This document shows positions 1-9,381 of a stretch of 64,000 bases of DNA, one piece after another. The stretch lies in NCBI RefSeq assembly GCF_900106745.1, contig NZ_FNNV01000004.1, forward strand, positions 248,001 to 312,000, written 5' to 3'. How positions within the stretch are numbered: the first letter of the stretch is position 1; every line of letters starts with the position of its first letter. Below the pieces are notes generated by a model. The model saw nothing but the letters and a program-made list of their open reading frames with translations. It had not been told where the DNA came from and searched no databases. A program made the translations under genes and the position numbers. The stretch comes from Paenibacillus sp. CF384. Lineage in GTDB: Bacteria; Bacillota; Bacilli; Paenibacillales; Paenibacillaceae.

Positions 1-19
1 GGCAGCGAAGGGGATAGTT

Positions 20-634
20 ATGTTTAAGAAAAAGAACGATGTGTTCTTTACGACACTGGAAGCGATGGCGGATACGATTTTGGAAGGCGTGCACTACTTT
101 GAACAAAACGTCTCTAAAATCAAAGATGTCGGACAGTTTGCGAAAACAATGAAAGAGTATGAGAGCAAATGCGACCGTCATGTACATACGATTCTGACTG
201 AACTGAACAAAACGTTCATTACGCCAATTGAGCGTGAAGATATTATGAAGCTTACGACTTCGCTTGATGACGTGCTTGACGGCATTGAAGCTTGTGCTTC
301 CCGTTTCGAAATGTACAATATTACGGAGCCGGACGAGTATGTCACCTTGTTCGCAGAGAACATCCTTCGCTGCGCGCAGCAAATCAAGAAAGCGATTTAC
401 CTGCTATCCGAGAAGAAGCTGCTTGCCATGCGCGAGCCTGCTATCCATATCAATGAACTTGAGAACCAAGCCGATGACCTGCTTCGCATCAGCGTAAAGA
501 GCTTGTTCACGAACGTGAAGGATCCGATTGAGCTGATCAAGCGCAAAGAGGTTTATGAGCGTCTGGAGCAAACGACCGACTATTGCGAAGATGTCGCCAA
601 CACACTCGAAACCATCATTATGCGCAACAGCTAA
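20..634 (+). CDS. DUF47 family (PhoU-like) protein, partner of PiT phosphate transporter
   Basis: A 204-residue, mostly helical, acidic protein with no signal peptide or membrane segment, matching the usual length of the DUF47/YkaA family. This family resembles PhoU and is thought to modulate low-affinity phosphate transport; the biochemical role is unsettled. ATG at 20 is preceded by AAGGGG about 7 bases upstream. The phosphate permease starts 18 bases after its stop, so the two genes form an operon, the standard arrangement for the family. Any promoter lies left of the window. Confidence 0.9.
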   Translation: MFKKKNDVFFTTLEAMADTILEGVHYFEQNVSKIKDVGQFAKTMKEYESKCDRHVHTILTELNKTFITPIEREDIMKLTTSLDDVLDGIEACASRFEMYNITEPDEYVTLFAENILRCAQQIKKAIYLLSEKKLLAMREPAIHINELENQADDLLRISVKSLFTNVKDPIELIKRKEVYERLEQTTDYCEDVANTLETIIMRNS

Positions 635-652
635 GGAGCGGGACGAGCAGGT

Positions 653-1651
653 ATGGACATTTACATTTGGGTTGGCATCGTTATTTTTCTAGCACTCGGT
701 TTTGACTTTATCAATGGCTTCCACGATACAGCGAACGCAATCGCGACGACCGTGTCCACTCGGGCATTGTCGCCGCGGAAGGCGATTATCCTTGCATCGG
801 TGATGAACTTCGTCGGGGCGATTATGTTTACAGGCGTGGCGAAGACGATCGGGGGCAAAATCGCGAATCCCGCTACGCTGGACCACGGCGTGCAGGTTGT
901 AGTCGCGACCCTCATCGGGGCCATTGCATGGAACCTGCTGACATGGTGGTTCGGTATTCCATCATCATCTTCACATGCTTTGATCGGGTCGTTGACCGGG
1001 GCTGTTGTCAGCTCTGCGGGACTAGATGCTATTAATGGCAGCGGATTTATCGATATCTTAAAGGCACTCATTCTTTCGCCGCTCATCGCATTCGCCGGGG
1101 GCTTTATCGTGATGTGGATCTTGAAGCAGATTTTTGCCAAATCCAGTCCGCATCTGATCAATAAAGGGTTCCGCTCCGGTCAAATCTTGACGGCGGCCTT
1201 CCAATCGTTCACGCACGGGACGAACGATGCGCAGAAGGCGATGGGGATCATCACGTTCGCGCTGGTTACAGCGGGCATTCAAGACAATACCGATCATATT
1301 CCACTGTGGGTCAAGGTTTCCGCAGCAACGGCTATGGCGCTTGGAACGTCAATCGGCGGCTGGAAGATCATCAAGACGATGGGTACGAAGATTTTCAAAA
1401 TCGAGCCGATCAACGGCTTCGCGGCGGATATCACATCGGCAACCGTTATCTTGACGGCAACGATGACGCATCTGCCGGTAAGTACGACGCATGTCATTAC
1501 CTCCTCCATTCTCGGCGTGGGCAGCGCGAAACGCTTCTCCGCTGTCAAATGGGACTTGGCGGGTAAGATTATCATCTCATGGATCATCACGATTCCGATT
1601 ACGATGATTCTTGCGGCGGTGCTATATCAGATCATCGCATTGTTTATCTAA
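653..1651 (+). CDS. pit: Inorganic phosphate transporter, PiT family
   Basis: A 332-residue integral membrane protein with about ten hydrophobic segments. The N-terminal and C-terminal halves each carry the PiT signature: GFHDTANAIATTVSTRAL near residue 23 and FTHGTNDAQKAMGI near residue 186. PiT carriers move phosphate, usually as a metal-phosphate complex, by cation symport. Length is normal for short bacterial PiT proteins. It follows the DUF47 gene by 18 bases and is closed by a strong terminator, so the operon has two genes. Substrate specificity within the family is inferred. Confidence 0.93.
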   Translation: MDIYIWVGIVIFLALGFDFINGFHDTANAIATTVSTRALSPRKAIILASVMNFVGAIMFTGVAKTIGGKIANPATLDHGVQVVVATLIGAIAWNLLTWWFGIPSSSSHALIGSLTGAVVSSAGLDAINGSGFIDILKALILSPLIAFAGGFIVMWILKQIFAKSSPHLINKGFRSGQILTAAFQSFTHGTNDAQKAMGIITFALVTAGIQDNTDHIPLWVKVSAATAMALGTSIGGWKIIKTMGTKIFKIEPINGFAADITSATVILTATMTHLPVSTTHVITSSILGVGSAKRFSAVKWDLAGKIIISWIITIPITMILAAVLYQIIALFI

Positions 1652-1659
1652 CATGGTAA

Positions 1660-1716
1660 AAGGCTGAACGTCTCGCAAGCGGCACTTAGGTGCGCTTGCG
1701 GAGAGGTTCAGCCTTT
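1660..1716 (+). terminator. Rho-independent terminator of the DUF47-pit operon
   Basis: A long stem pairs AAAGGCTGAAC at 1659-1669 with GTTCAGCCTTTT at 1706-1717, extended inward by CGCAAGC/GCTTGCG around a short loop. The T run follows the right arm. It lies between the convergent pit gene and the minus-strand gene ending at 1734 and may act on both strands. Confidence 0.88.
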
Positions 1717-1733
1717 TGTGCTTGTCGCGGCGG

Positions 1734-2360
1734 TTATCTACGCGGGCGTCTGCGGCGGCCGCCCGGCGTTACGCCGGATTTGCCTGTGGCAGTGCGACGG
1801 CGTTTGCGCTTGCGGCGCTTCGGCGGTGCGTCATCGTCATCATCGGTACTGGTCACGCTGGCGCCTTTCTTCCCGAAGGAGCCTGCGAGTACTTTGATCA
1901 GCGGCGCCATCTGAGTGATGCTGCCGACGACCTTCTGCACCTTGCCCATCGTGGTCACGATGCCGTCGATTCCGCCCATACGGTCGACTACGCCCTTGAG
2001 GTCATTGAGACTGGTGGCGAGGTTGAAGCCGGACTTGGCGTCGGTCTTCTCTTCGACTTTGGTTGGCTCGATGAGCGTAGGGAGATTGCCGTCAGACTCC
2101 GGAAGAGGTATAATTTGCTGGCCTGATGGCGGTTGAATGGTAATGGATGGGACTCCCGTTGAGAACTCGGACGATGAGAACGGAACCGGGGTTTTCCCTA
2201 GCCCGACGCTTTTGTTAGTGGGGGTGCTCAATCCTTGAAAGGGATCGGAAATGCCGGGAAAAGGACTTTGCTGCCGCCCATAATGGGGGCCTTGACCTTG
2301 CCCGCCGCTCTGGCGCTGCTGCTCGTAGCTGCCGGCGGGTGGATCATAGCGGTATTTCAC
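1734..2360 (-). CDS. Hypothetical basic/proline-rich protein, YqfQ (VrrA)-like
   Basis: Soluble protein of about 208 residues with three parts: a Gln/Gly/Pro-rich N-terminal region, a central helical stretch where VDRMGGIDGIVTTMGKVQ is followed by VVGSITQMAPLIKVLAG, and a strongly basic tail with Lys/Arg runs after an Asp run. The central part resembles YqfQ/VrrA-type proteins of Bacillales, whose function is unknown. The frame opens upstream to 2495, but GTG at 2360 is preferred because an AAAAAAGG motif lies 11 bases before it and the upstream residues look non-coding. The gene is monocistronic and converges on pit. Coding is likely; the family link is tentative. Confidence 0.6.
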   Translation of the reverse strand: MKYRYDPPAGSYEQQRQSGGQGQGPHYGRQQSPFPGISDPFQGLSTPTNKSVGLGKTPVPFSSSEFSTGVPSITIQPPSGQQIIPLPESDGNLPTLIEPTKVEEKTDAKSGFNLATSLNDLKGVVDRMGGIDGIVTTMGKVQKVVGSITQMAPLIKVLAGSFGKKGASVTSTDDDDDAPPKRRKRKRRRTATGKSGVTPGGRRRRPRR

Positions 2361-2598
2361 GCAGATCACAACCTTTTTTGGCGTTTTATATAGTAGTCTA
2401 TGGGATAGGCGAACATACGGACTGGACGAATGCCCGTATTTTCGTAATAAATTTCCGCTGATGCGGGGTAGCATTGATCGTTGGTCGTGGGCCAAGTTGG
2501 TCTTCTGTTCTGTGAAGCGCTACAACGGTGACGCTTGAATAATGGTAGAGAAACGAATACAATTAGCTTACTAGTTCAAGTGGGAGTGTGTGCGAACG

Positions 2599-2889
2599 AT
2601 GCAATTGAAGAAACTGAATGACAAGACGTTCGACCAGCTGTTCGAAGCGATTCTAACGCTGGAGACGGTGGAAGAATGCTATGTGTTCTTCGATGATTTG
2701 TGTACGGTAAACGAGATCCAGTCGCTGTCTCAGCGGCTTGAAGTGGCACGCATGCTTGGCAAGGGTGCGACATATAATCAGATTGAAGCAGAGACCGGCG
2801 CAAGCACGGCGACGATTTCACGCGTGAAACGGTGCCTGAACTACGGCAACGATGGGTACAAAATGGCGCTGGAGCGCGCAGGACGCTAA
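2599..2889 (+). CDS. yerC: YerC/YecD-type TrpR-related DNA-binding protein
   Basis: A 96-residue protein that matches YerC closely from memory, with the stretches ECYVFFDDLCTVNEIQSL, QRLEVARMLGKGATYNQI and TGASTATISRVKRCLNYG. The last forms the TrpR-like helix-turn-helix. YerC proteins are predicted small transcription regulators with no confirmed ligand. ATG at 2599 is chosen over GTG at 2590 because GGGAG at 2582-2586 lies 12 bases upstream of the ATG but only 3 from the GTG, and YerC normally begins M-Q. The cbiX-like gene begins two bases after its stop, so the genes are coupled. Confidence 0.88.
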   Translation: MQLKKLNDKTFDQLFEAILTLETVEECYVFFDDLCTVNEIQSLSQRLEVARMLGKGATYNQIEAETGASTATISRVKRCLNYGNDGYKMALERAGR

Positions 2890-2891
2890 GC

Positions 2892-3728
2892 GTGGTGCGG
2901 AAGCCTGGTGTGTTAGTGATTAGTCACGGTTCGCGTGAGGCGGACTGGGTAAAGCTTGTTGATGAGGCGGTTGGGGCGGTTCATAAAAGTCTAAAACCTT
3001 TTGGTGCCGCCGTGCGCGAGAGTAACCCCAAACCTATTGGCACAGTGCCGGTAGTCTCGGCTTTTCTGGAGATTGTAGAAGGACGTCTGATTCAAGACGG
3101 CATAGATCAGCTGGAAGCGGAAGGCGTGACGGAGCTCTACGTCCTTCCGCTTTTTGTGTCGTCCGGCAGTACGCATGTGGACGACATTGCGCAAGCATTC
3201 GGCGCTCAGCCGGTATCGGCGGCGCGCCGCGGCGAGCTGGCGCCGTTCCGGGTTGGCGCGGGCATGAGCGTCCGCTTCGGCTTGCCGATCGACGACGACG
3301 CGGATATTGCCGAGCTGCTGCTGGGCAATATTGCGGAGCTGTCGTCGGCGCCCGCGAGGGAGCGATTGCTGCTCGTCGCGCATGGTTCGCGCGAGGCGGT
3401 CTTTCACGGCCGCTGGCGAAGCGGCATGGGGCAGCTCGCGGCGCGCGTCCGCGAGCTTGGCGGGTTCGCCGGCGCAGACATTGCGATGCTGCTGCCGAAT
3501 CAGGCGGCCTGCAAGCTGCGCGCGCTGCAGCGGCGGTATGAAGGTGACTCGTTCCTCGTGGTGCCTCTCTTTCTGAGCGAGGGTTATTTTACAAGAACGG
3601 TCATTCCGGGTCGGCTTGAAGGGCTGGACTACCGGTACAATGGCCGCGCGCTGCTGCCGAATCCGTATATTGTGCGCTGGATGGAGCGTCAGATCGAGAG
3701 CTGGCTGCGTGAAGGGGATGCCTGGTGA
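2892..3728 (+). CDS. CbiX-family sirohydrochlorin chelatase-like protein
   Basis: About 278 residues made of two CbiX-like halves, each opening with the family signature (VLVISHGSRE near residue 9 and LLLVAHGSREAVFHGRW near residue 159). The histidines in these motifs bind the metal in sirohydrochlorin cobalto- and ferrochelatases, which insert Co or Fe into sirohydrochlorin for cobalamin or siroheme synthesis. No other tetrapyrrole gene is in the window, so substrate and metal are not assigned. The frame extends back to 2832 inside yerC, but GTG at 2892 (or 2895) is chosen because AGGA at 2880 is well placed and the upstream part overlaps a conserved gene. Confidence 0.82.
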   Translation: MVRKPGVLVISHGSREADWVKLVDEAVGAVHKSLKPFGAAVRESNPKPIGTVPVVSAFLEIVEGRLIQDGIDQLEAEGVTELYVLPLFVSSGSTHVDDIAQAFGAQPVSAARRGELAPFRVGAGMSVRFGLPIDDDADIAELLLGNIAELSSAPARERLLLVAHGSREAVFHGRWRSGMGQLAARVRELGGFAGADIAMLLPNQAACKLRALQRRYEGDSFLVVPLFLSEGYFTRTVIPGRLEGLDYRYNGRALLPNPYIVRWMERQIESWLREGDAW

Positions 3729-3735
3729 CGGCAGT

Positions 3736-3764
3736 TTGGGAAGTTCGCCGTTTAGGTGTATAGT
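3736..3764 (+). promoter_or_regulatory. Probable sigma-A promoter for dagK
   Basis: TTGGGA at 3736-3741 and TATAGT at 3759-3764 are separated by exactly 17 bases. The pair lies in the gap between the cbiX-like gene and dagK. It is a good SigA match by eye but untested. Confidence 0.5.
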
Positions 3765-3881
3765 AGAGAGTAGAGAACTTGAGATGATACGGGCAGCAGG
3801 ATGTGCCGGTTGCCGTGTTCACGGATGCGCGGAAGGCGCTGCCGTACACGGTCCGGAGTGAATGTGCCGGAGGTGGACTAG

Positions 3882-4796
3882 GTGACGATTAAGAGGGCGA
3901 GATTGATCTATAACCCGACGTCGGGACGGGAAGAAATTAAGAAGCGGCTGCCAGACATTCTGCAGCGGCTTGAACGCGGCGGCATCGAGACGAGCTGCCA
4001 CGCCACCGTGAGTGAAGGCGATGCGACAATCGCGGCATCCGAAGCTGCGGACCGCGGCTTCGACATGATCATCGCGGCCGGCGGCGACGGGACGCTGTAT
4101 GAAGTGATCAACGGCTTGGCGGAGAAGGACGTACGGCCGCCGCTAGGGATTTTGCCGCTGGGGACCACGAATGATTTTGCCCGGGCGCTTGGCATTCCGA
4201 AGCATTGGGAGTACGCGTGCGATCTCATCATTCAGCAGTACACGAAATCGATTGATCTGGGACGGGCGAATCAGCGGTATTTTATCAATATCGCAGGCGG
4301 GGGCTCCTTGACGGAGCTGACCTATGAGGTGCCGAGCAAGCTGAAGACCATGATCGGGCAGCTGGCCTATTATATGAAGGGTCTTGAGAAAATGACCCGC
4401 CTGCGGCCAACGGAGCTGCGGCTCCAGGCCAAGGAGATCGGCGAGATTCATGAGGAGATCATGATGTTCCTCATCTGTAACAGCAATTCGGTCGGCGGCT
4501 TCGAGAAGCTGGCACCGGAGGCGAGCCTCAGCGACGGCCTGTTCGACGTCGTTGTGCTGAAGAAATGCAACCTCGGCGAATTCATCCGCTTGGCGTCCCT
4601 GGCGCTGCGCGGCGAGCATTTGCATGATCCGCATGTGGTGCATTTTCAGACGCGTGAGCTGATCGTCACGACACCGGATTACGTGCAGCTAAACCTGGAC
4701 GGCGAGTATGGCGGCACGCTGCCATGTACGTTCACGGTGCTGCCGTCGCATTTGAACATTATTGTGGATGAAGCGGGCAATTCTACTTATAAATAA
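3882..4796 (+). CDS. dagK: Diacylglycerol kinase, DagK family
   Basis: A 304-residue soluble lipid kinase that phosphorylates diacylglycerol to phosphatidic acid, recycling diacylglycerol from lipoteichoic acid synthesis. The N-terminal catalytic domain shows LIYNPTSGREE near residue 8, the nucleotide-binding IIAAGGDGTLYEVINGL near residue 63, and GILPLGTTNDFARALGI near residue 88. The C-terminal beta domain ends with the expected LDGE segment. GTG at 3882 follows GGAGG at 3870. Length and motif order fit DagK; YtlR- or BmrU-type paralogues are a less likely alternative. Confidence 0.92.
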   Translation: MTIKRARLIYNPTSGREEIKKRLPDILQRLERGGIETSCHATVSEGDATIAASEAADRGFDMIIAAGGDGTLYEVINGLAEKDVRPPLGILPLGTTNDFARALGIPKHWEYACDLIIQQYTKSIDLGRANQRYFINIAGGGSLTELTYEVPSKLKTMIGQLAYYMKGLEKMTRLRPTELRLQAKEIGEIHEEIMMFLICNSNSVGGFEKLAPEASLSDGLFDVVVLKKCNLGEFIRLASLALRGEHLHDPHVVHFQTRELIVTTPDYVQLNLDGEYGGTLPCTFTVLPSHLNIIVDEAGNSTYK

Positions 4797-4887
4797 ATGG
4801 CATGAAGCAGATAAAAGGTATAGGCGAGACAACTGACTGATAAGATCGAAGCAAGGATATGAAGGAAAACGGAGCGGGTTATGTACA

Positions 4888-6375
4888 ATGAGCAACAATA
4901 AGGTTAAAGTACCGACAGTAAGCAAAAATGATGAAGTCGTCGTCGACATTGTCGGCTTGACGCATGAGGGCGAAGGGGTAGGCCGTGCAGACGGCTTTAC
5001 CCTTTTTATACAGGGAGCCCTTCCGGGCGAACGCGTCCGTGCGAAGGTACTGAAGGTGAAGAAGACTTATGGCTACGCGAAGCTGCAGGAGTTATTGGTT
5101 AAGAGCGCGGACCGCGTGGATGCGCCTTGCCCGATCTATAAGCAGTGCGGCGGATGCCAGCTGCAGCATCTGAGTTACGAGGGGCAGCTGGCGTGGAAGC
5201 GGCAGCATGTGGTGGATAATCTCGAAAGGATTGGGAAGCTGCGGGTTGCCGGGGCGGACGCCGCGAGTGGAGGCCTAGCCGGCGGTGAGTCGGATGCAGT
5301 GATTGTCCATCCCACTATTGGGATGGACGAGCCATGGCGTTATCGGAACAAAGCGTCCGTACCGATGGGCATGGCCGCTGTTGCAATGGGCGGAGACGGC
5401 GACGGGCTCTTCTCGGAGGAGCGCTTAATCGGCGGCTTCTATGCGCGTGGCAGTCACCGCATCATTGATATGGACGAGTGCATGATTCAGCATTCGCACA
5501 ATGATGATATTGTGGCGCGCGTGAAGGCGATTGGCCGCGAACTTGGGATTTCGGCCTATAACGAAGAAACAGGCCGTGGACTGCTGCGTCATGTGATGAC
5601 GCGCGTAGGTTTCGTTTCTGGCGAGGCGATGATTGTGTTGATCACGAACGGGGGGCACATCCCACAAGTGGACAGCTGGATCAAAATGATCCGTGAAGCC
5701 GTACCTAACGTGAAGAGTATCGTGCAGAACGTGAACAAGCGTGATACGAACGTGATCTTCGGCGATGAGACGCGCGTGCTCTGGGGCAGCGAGGTTATTT
5801 ATGACGAGCTCGATGGCATTCGCTTCGCTATCTCGGCTCGGTCGTTCTACCAGGTGAATCCTGTGCAAACGGTGGAGTTGTACCGCAAAGCAGTTGAATG
5901 TGCTGCGTTGACGGGTAATGAGCGGGTTATCGATGCCTATTGTGGCATCGGAACGATTTCGCTTTTCTTAGCACGCCAAGCCGGCCATGTTTACGGCGTT
6001 GAGATTGTGCCAGAGGCGATTGCGGATGCGGAGAGAAATGCGAAGCTGAATGGGATCGAGAACGCCTCGTTCGAGGCTGGGCCAGCCGAGGTTGTAATCC
6101 CTCGCTGGCGTAAGGAAGGTATTGTGGCCGACGTGATTGTAGTCGACCCGCCGCGCAAAGGTTGCGACGAAGCGTTGCTCGAGACGATCCTGGCGATGCG
6201 TCCAGAGCGTGTGGTGTATGTGTCGTGTAATCCATCGACACTGGCACGCGACCTGCGAGTGTTGGAGGATGGCGGATATAAGACGGTTGAAGTGCAGCCG
6301 GTGGATATGTTCCCGCATACGGTGCATGTGGAGTGTACAGTGTTGCTAAAGAGAGGGGTTGTAACCAATAAATAA
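4888..6375 (+). CDS. rlmD: 23S rRNA (uracil-C5)-methyltransferase, RlmD/RlmCD family
   Basis: A 495-residue RNA methyltransferase of the RumA/TrmA class that methylates C5 of uridine in 23S rRNA. It has an N-terminal TRAM domain (residues 8-70), the iron-sulfur cysteine cluster [15 protein letters not shown] near residue 85, an SAM-binding [12 protein letters not shown] near residue 352, DPPRKGC near residue 422 and the catalytic-cysteine motif [14 protein letters not shown] near residue 444. In Bacillales one RlmCD enzyme can modify both U747 and U1939, so the exact target is inferred. It marks the left edge of the defence island. Confidence 0.92.
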   Translation: MSNNKVKVPTVSKNDEVVVDIVGLTHEGEGVGRADGFTLFIQGALPGERVRAKVLKVKKTYGYAKLQELLVKSADRVDAPCPIYKQCGGCQLQHLSYEGQLAWKRQHVVDNLERIGKLRVAGADAASGGLAGGESDAVIVHPTIGMDEPWRYRNKASVPMGMAAVAMGGDGDGLFSEERLIGGFYARGSHRIIDMDECMIQHSHNDDIVARVKAIGRELGISAYNEETGRGLLRHVMTRVGFVSGEAMIVLITNGGHIPQVDSWIKMIREAVPNVKSIVQNVNKRDTNVIFGDETRVLWGSEVIYDELDGIRFAISARSFYQVNPVQTVELYRKAVECAALTGNERVIDAYCGIGTISLFLARQAGHVYGVEIVPEAIADAERNAKLNGIENASFEAGPAEVVIPRWRKEGIVADVIVVDPPRKGCDEALLETILAMRPERVVYVSCNPSTLARDLRVLEDGGYKTVEVQPVDMFPHTVHVECTVLLKRGVVTNK

Positions 6376-6471
6376 ACCCATGCTATTCGCAATAAACCCT
6401 TGTCAAAAATCGAATAAAGTTCTGCTAAGACGGGGGAAGGTATGAGTAGGAGTTAGAATCAAAAGCAAACA

Positions 6472-6516
6472 ACCGAGTGAAAATCAGGGTTCATCCTGGA
6501 ATCACTCGGTTTTTCT
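6472..6516 (+). terminator. Rho-independent terminator downstream of rlmD
   Basis: ACCGAGTGA at 6472-6480 pairs with TCACTCGGT at 6502-6510, with an inner CAGG/CCTG stem, followed by TTTTTCTTT. It separates rlmD from the type I restriction operon. Confidence 0.88.
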
Positions 6517-6650
6517 TTATTGTAGGTTAGAGCTATGAGACGATGCAGGGAGGAGGGCTGTAAAATGGCAGGGTTTTAGATGAAGGAACTCATCATTTGT
6601 ATAGCGAATTAGTAATGGTACTAAAGTCACGATATCGATCGGGAGGCATT

Positions 6651-8132
6651 ATGAGCACACTTACACTTCAACAATTGGAATCGCACTTATGGGAATCGGC
6701 TAATATCATGCGTGGCAGCATCGATTCCTCTGACTATAAAAACTACATCTTCGGTATGCTGTTCCTAAAGCGTTTGAATGACGTATTTGTCGAAACCGCT
6801 AAACGGATTGAGATGGAAGAAGGAGACGACTACGGCTGGTACGACCGCGACGAGCATCAGTTCTTCGTACCCGAACGTGCGCGCTGGGAACATATCCAGA
6901 CATTAACGCAAGACATTGGAGACGCGATCAACAAAGCTTTTGAAGCGCTTGAGGAAGAGAATGTATCGTTGCAAGGGGTACTGGCAACCATAGACTTCAA
7001 CGATAAAGAGAAGCTGCCAGACAAGCTCCTGCAGCGTCTGATTCAACACTTTTCAGCAATTGAGCTCTCCAATAGTAACTTGTCTGAGCCTGACATGCTC
7101 GGCCGTGCCTATGAATACCTTATCAAGCAGTTTGCCGACGATGCAGGGAAGAAGGGCGGAGAATTCTACACGCCAAGCAAAGTCGTTGAACTGATCGTCA
7201 AGCTGATCAAGCCCGAAGAAGGCATGCGTGTCTGCGATCCCACAGTCGGATCTGGCGGTATGCTTATTCAATCTGTCGACTACATCAAGTCCAAAGGCGG
7301 TAATCCGCGTAACCTGACCCTTCATGGTCAAGAGCGCAACCTCAATACCTGGGCAATTTGTAAAATGAACCTTCTTCTGCATGGATTAAGCGACCATTGG
7401 ATTGCAAAAGGTGATACGATCCGTGAACCTAAGTTGCTTGAAGATGGCGAGCTTATTCTATATGACCGTGTAATCGCCAATCCCCCGTTTAGCTTAAGCA
7501 ACTGGGGACGTGAAGAAGCAGAAGCGGATTCACTTGGTCGTTTCCGTTTCGGACTACCACCTAAGGATAAAGGCGATCTTGCGTTCGTCCAGCACATGGT
7601 GTCAACGCTTAACCATGAAGGCAAGGCTGGCGTTGTAATGCCACATGGCATCCTGTTCCGCGGCGGTGCAGAAGCAGCCATTCGTAAAGGATTACTTGAA
7701 GAGGATCTTATTGAAGCGATCATCGGCCTGCCATCGAACCTTTTCTATGGTACAGGTATTCCAGCAAGCATAACCATTTTTAATCGTAATAAAGCTGCTC
7801 AGAAGAAGGGACAAGTGCTGTTCATTCATGGCGCGGGGGATTATCAGGAAGGAAAGAATCAGAATGTCCTTCGTGATCAAGATATCGAAAAGATCGTATC
7901 GGCCTACGACAAATGGGAGGATCAAGAAAAGTATTGCCGAGTTGTTGATATCCAAGAGATCCGTGAGAACGACTATAACCTTAACATTGCACTGTATATT
8001 GATTCGGCTGAGGAAGTAGAGCAGATTGATGTGGATGAGGCATTGGTAGAACTCCGTCAATTGGAAGAGGAACGCGTGGGGATTGAGTTCACAATGTATA
8101 GCTTTTTGAAGGAGCTAGGCTATGATGCATGA
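6651..8132 (+). CDS. hsdM: Type I restriction-modification methyltransferase subunit
   Basis: A 493-residue N6-adenine methyltransferase subunit. It begins with the helical HsdM N-domain, followed by SAM motif I (DPTVGSGGMLIQS near residue 196) and catalytic motif IV (IANPPFSLSNWG near residue 276). With HsdS it methylates adenine in a bipartite site; with HsdR it forms the restriction complex. The frame is open upstream to 6597, but ATG at 6651 has GGGAGG at 6641 and gives the normal N terminus. Its 3' end overlaps hsdS by 11 bases, so the genes are translationally coupled. All catalytic residues look intact. Confidence 0.96.
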   Translation: MSTLTLQQLESHLWESANIMRGSIDSSDYKNYIFGMLFLKRLNDVFVETAKRIEMEEGDDYGWYDRDEHQFFVPERARWEHIQTLTQDIGDAINKAFEALEEENVSLQGVLATIDFNDKEKLPDKLLQRLIQHFSAIELSNSNLSEPDMLGRAYEYLIKQFADDAGKKGGEFYTPSKVVELIVKLIKPEEGMRVCDPTVGSGGMLIQSVDYIKSKGGNPRNLTLHGQERNLNTWAICKMNLLLHGLSDHWIAKGDTIREPKLLEDGELILYDRVIANPPFSLSNWGREEAEADSLGRFRFGLPPKDKGDLAFVQHMVSTLNHEGKAGVVMPHGILFRGGAEAAIRKGLLEEDLIEAIIGLPSNLFYGTGIPASITIFNRNKAAQKKGQVLFIHGAGDYQEGKNQNVLRDQDIEKIVSAYDKWEDQEKYCRVVDIQEIRENDYNLNIALYIDSAEEVEQIDVDEALVELRQLEEERVGIEFTMYSFLKELGYDA

Positions 8133-9381
8133 AGCAAACGTGACTCAATTAGGCGAGGTACTTGAATCGATTGTGGGAGGAGGAACACCTTCCCGTAAAA
8201 ATGAAGGATTTTATGAAGGTAATATTCCATGGGTAACAGTAAAAGATTTAGTCCACCATCATCTAGACAAAGCACAAGAGTATATAACAGAAGAAGCAGT
8301 AATGAAGAGTGCTACCAATCTAATCCCTAAAGGAACTGTAATTATCGCAACAAGAATGGCTCTTGGGAAGGCATTTATTAATTTAGTTGATGTCGCCATT
8401 AACCAGGATCTTAAAGCGTTAATTCCGAATAAGGATTTGATTGATTCTGAGTTCTTACTACATACTATTATTGGTAATGCTAGTGCGATTCAAAGTATGG
8501 GATCAGGAACAACAGTAATGGGAATTCGGTTAGAGCAATTAAAATCATTATCTATATTTGTTCCAAAATTATATGAACAACATAAAATTGCCAATATGCT
8601 TAACTCAGTTGATAGTGCCATCTCCAAAACCGATGCCATCATTGAACAAACGGAGAAGGTTAAGAAAGGGCTCATGCAGCAGCTTCTTACCAAGGGGATT
8701 GGACATACGAAGTTTAAGCAGACGGAGATTGGGGAGATTCCTGAGACTTGGGAAGTTAATGCTTTTGGGCAAATATTCAGTTTGATTAAGAGCGGCATCT
8801 CTCGTAGATTAGTGCCCGACGATGTGGGATATCCTGTTATTCGATCTTCAAATATTGGGAATGCACAGCTTATTTTAGATGACTTAAAGTATTGGTATTT
8901 TGAAGATGATCAGGGAGTTGATCTGAAGAACCTAATACTAGAGGATGGGGATATACTAGTAAACTTCATCAATAGTCTGGCTCAGATTGGAAAGTGCTGC
9001 TTATTTACTAAACAAGATAGAGATTTTATCTATACCACCAATATATTTAGAATGAGGGTAAAACCTGATGTTTTGTTAAATAGATACTTTCACTATTATT
9101 CGCAGACTACTCGCTATGAAACCGATCTTCAGTCAATTGTTAAGCCTGCGGTTAATCAAGCAAGTTTTACTAAATCGGACTTTGAAAACCTACAAATTGG
9201 ACTTCCTCCTGTATCTGAACAAAATAAAATTGTTGAGATTCTAACATCTCTTGATGATAAACTGACCTCAGAAAATTTAAAGCTTAATCAACTTCTCACT
9301 TTAAAAAAAGGTCTAATGCAAGTCCTCCTAACGGGCAAAGTCCGAGTCAAAGTCGACGATCCAGAGGTGGTATCCACATGA
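8122..9381 (+). CDS. hsdS: Type I restriction-modification specificity subunit
   Basis: A 419-residue HsdS with two target recognition domains. Each is followed by a conserved coiled-coil spacer: EQHKIANMLNSVDSAI near residue 152 and EQNKIVEILTSLDDKL near residue 367, both leading into KKGLMQ. The first domain begins QLGEVLESIVGGGTPSR, the second WEVNAFGQIFSLIKSG. Two different domains imply a bipartite DNA target whose sequence cannot be read from the protein. It overlaps hsdM by 11 bases and hsdR by 4. Base composition is more AT-rich than hsdM and hsdR, as is common for swapped recognition domains. Confidence 0.95.
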   Translation: MMHEANVTQLGEVLESIVGGGTPSRKNEGFYEGNIPWVTVKDLVHHHLDKAQEYITEEAVMKSATNLIPKGTVIIATRMALGKAFINLVDVAINQDLKALIPNKDLIDSEFLLHTIIGNASAIQSMGSGTTVMGIRLEQLKSLSIFVPKLYEQHKIANMLNSVDSAISKTDAIIEQTEKVKKGLMQQLLTKGIGHTKFKQTEIGEIPETWEVNAFGQIFSLIKSGISRRLVPDDVGYPVIRSSNIGNAQLILDDLKYWYFEDDQGVDLKNLILEDGDILVNFINSLAQIGKCCLFTKQDRDFIYTTNIFRMRVKPDVLLNRYFHYYSQTTRYETDLQSIVKPAVNQASFTKSDFENLQIGLPPVSEQNKIVEILTSLDDKLTSENLKLNQLLTLKKGLMQVLLTGKVRVKVDDPEVVST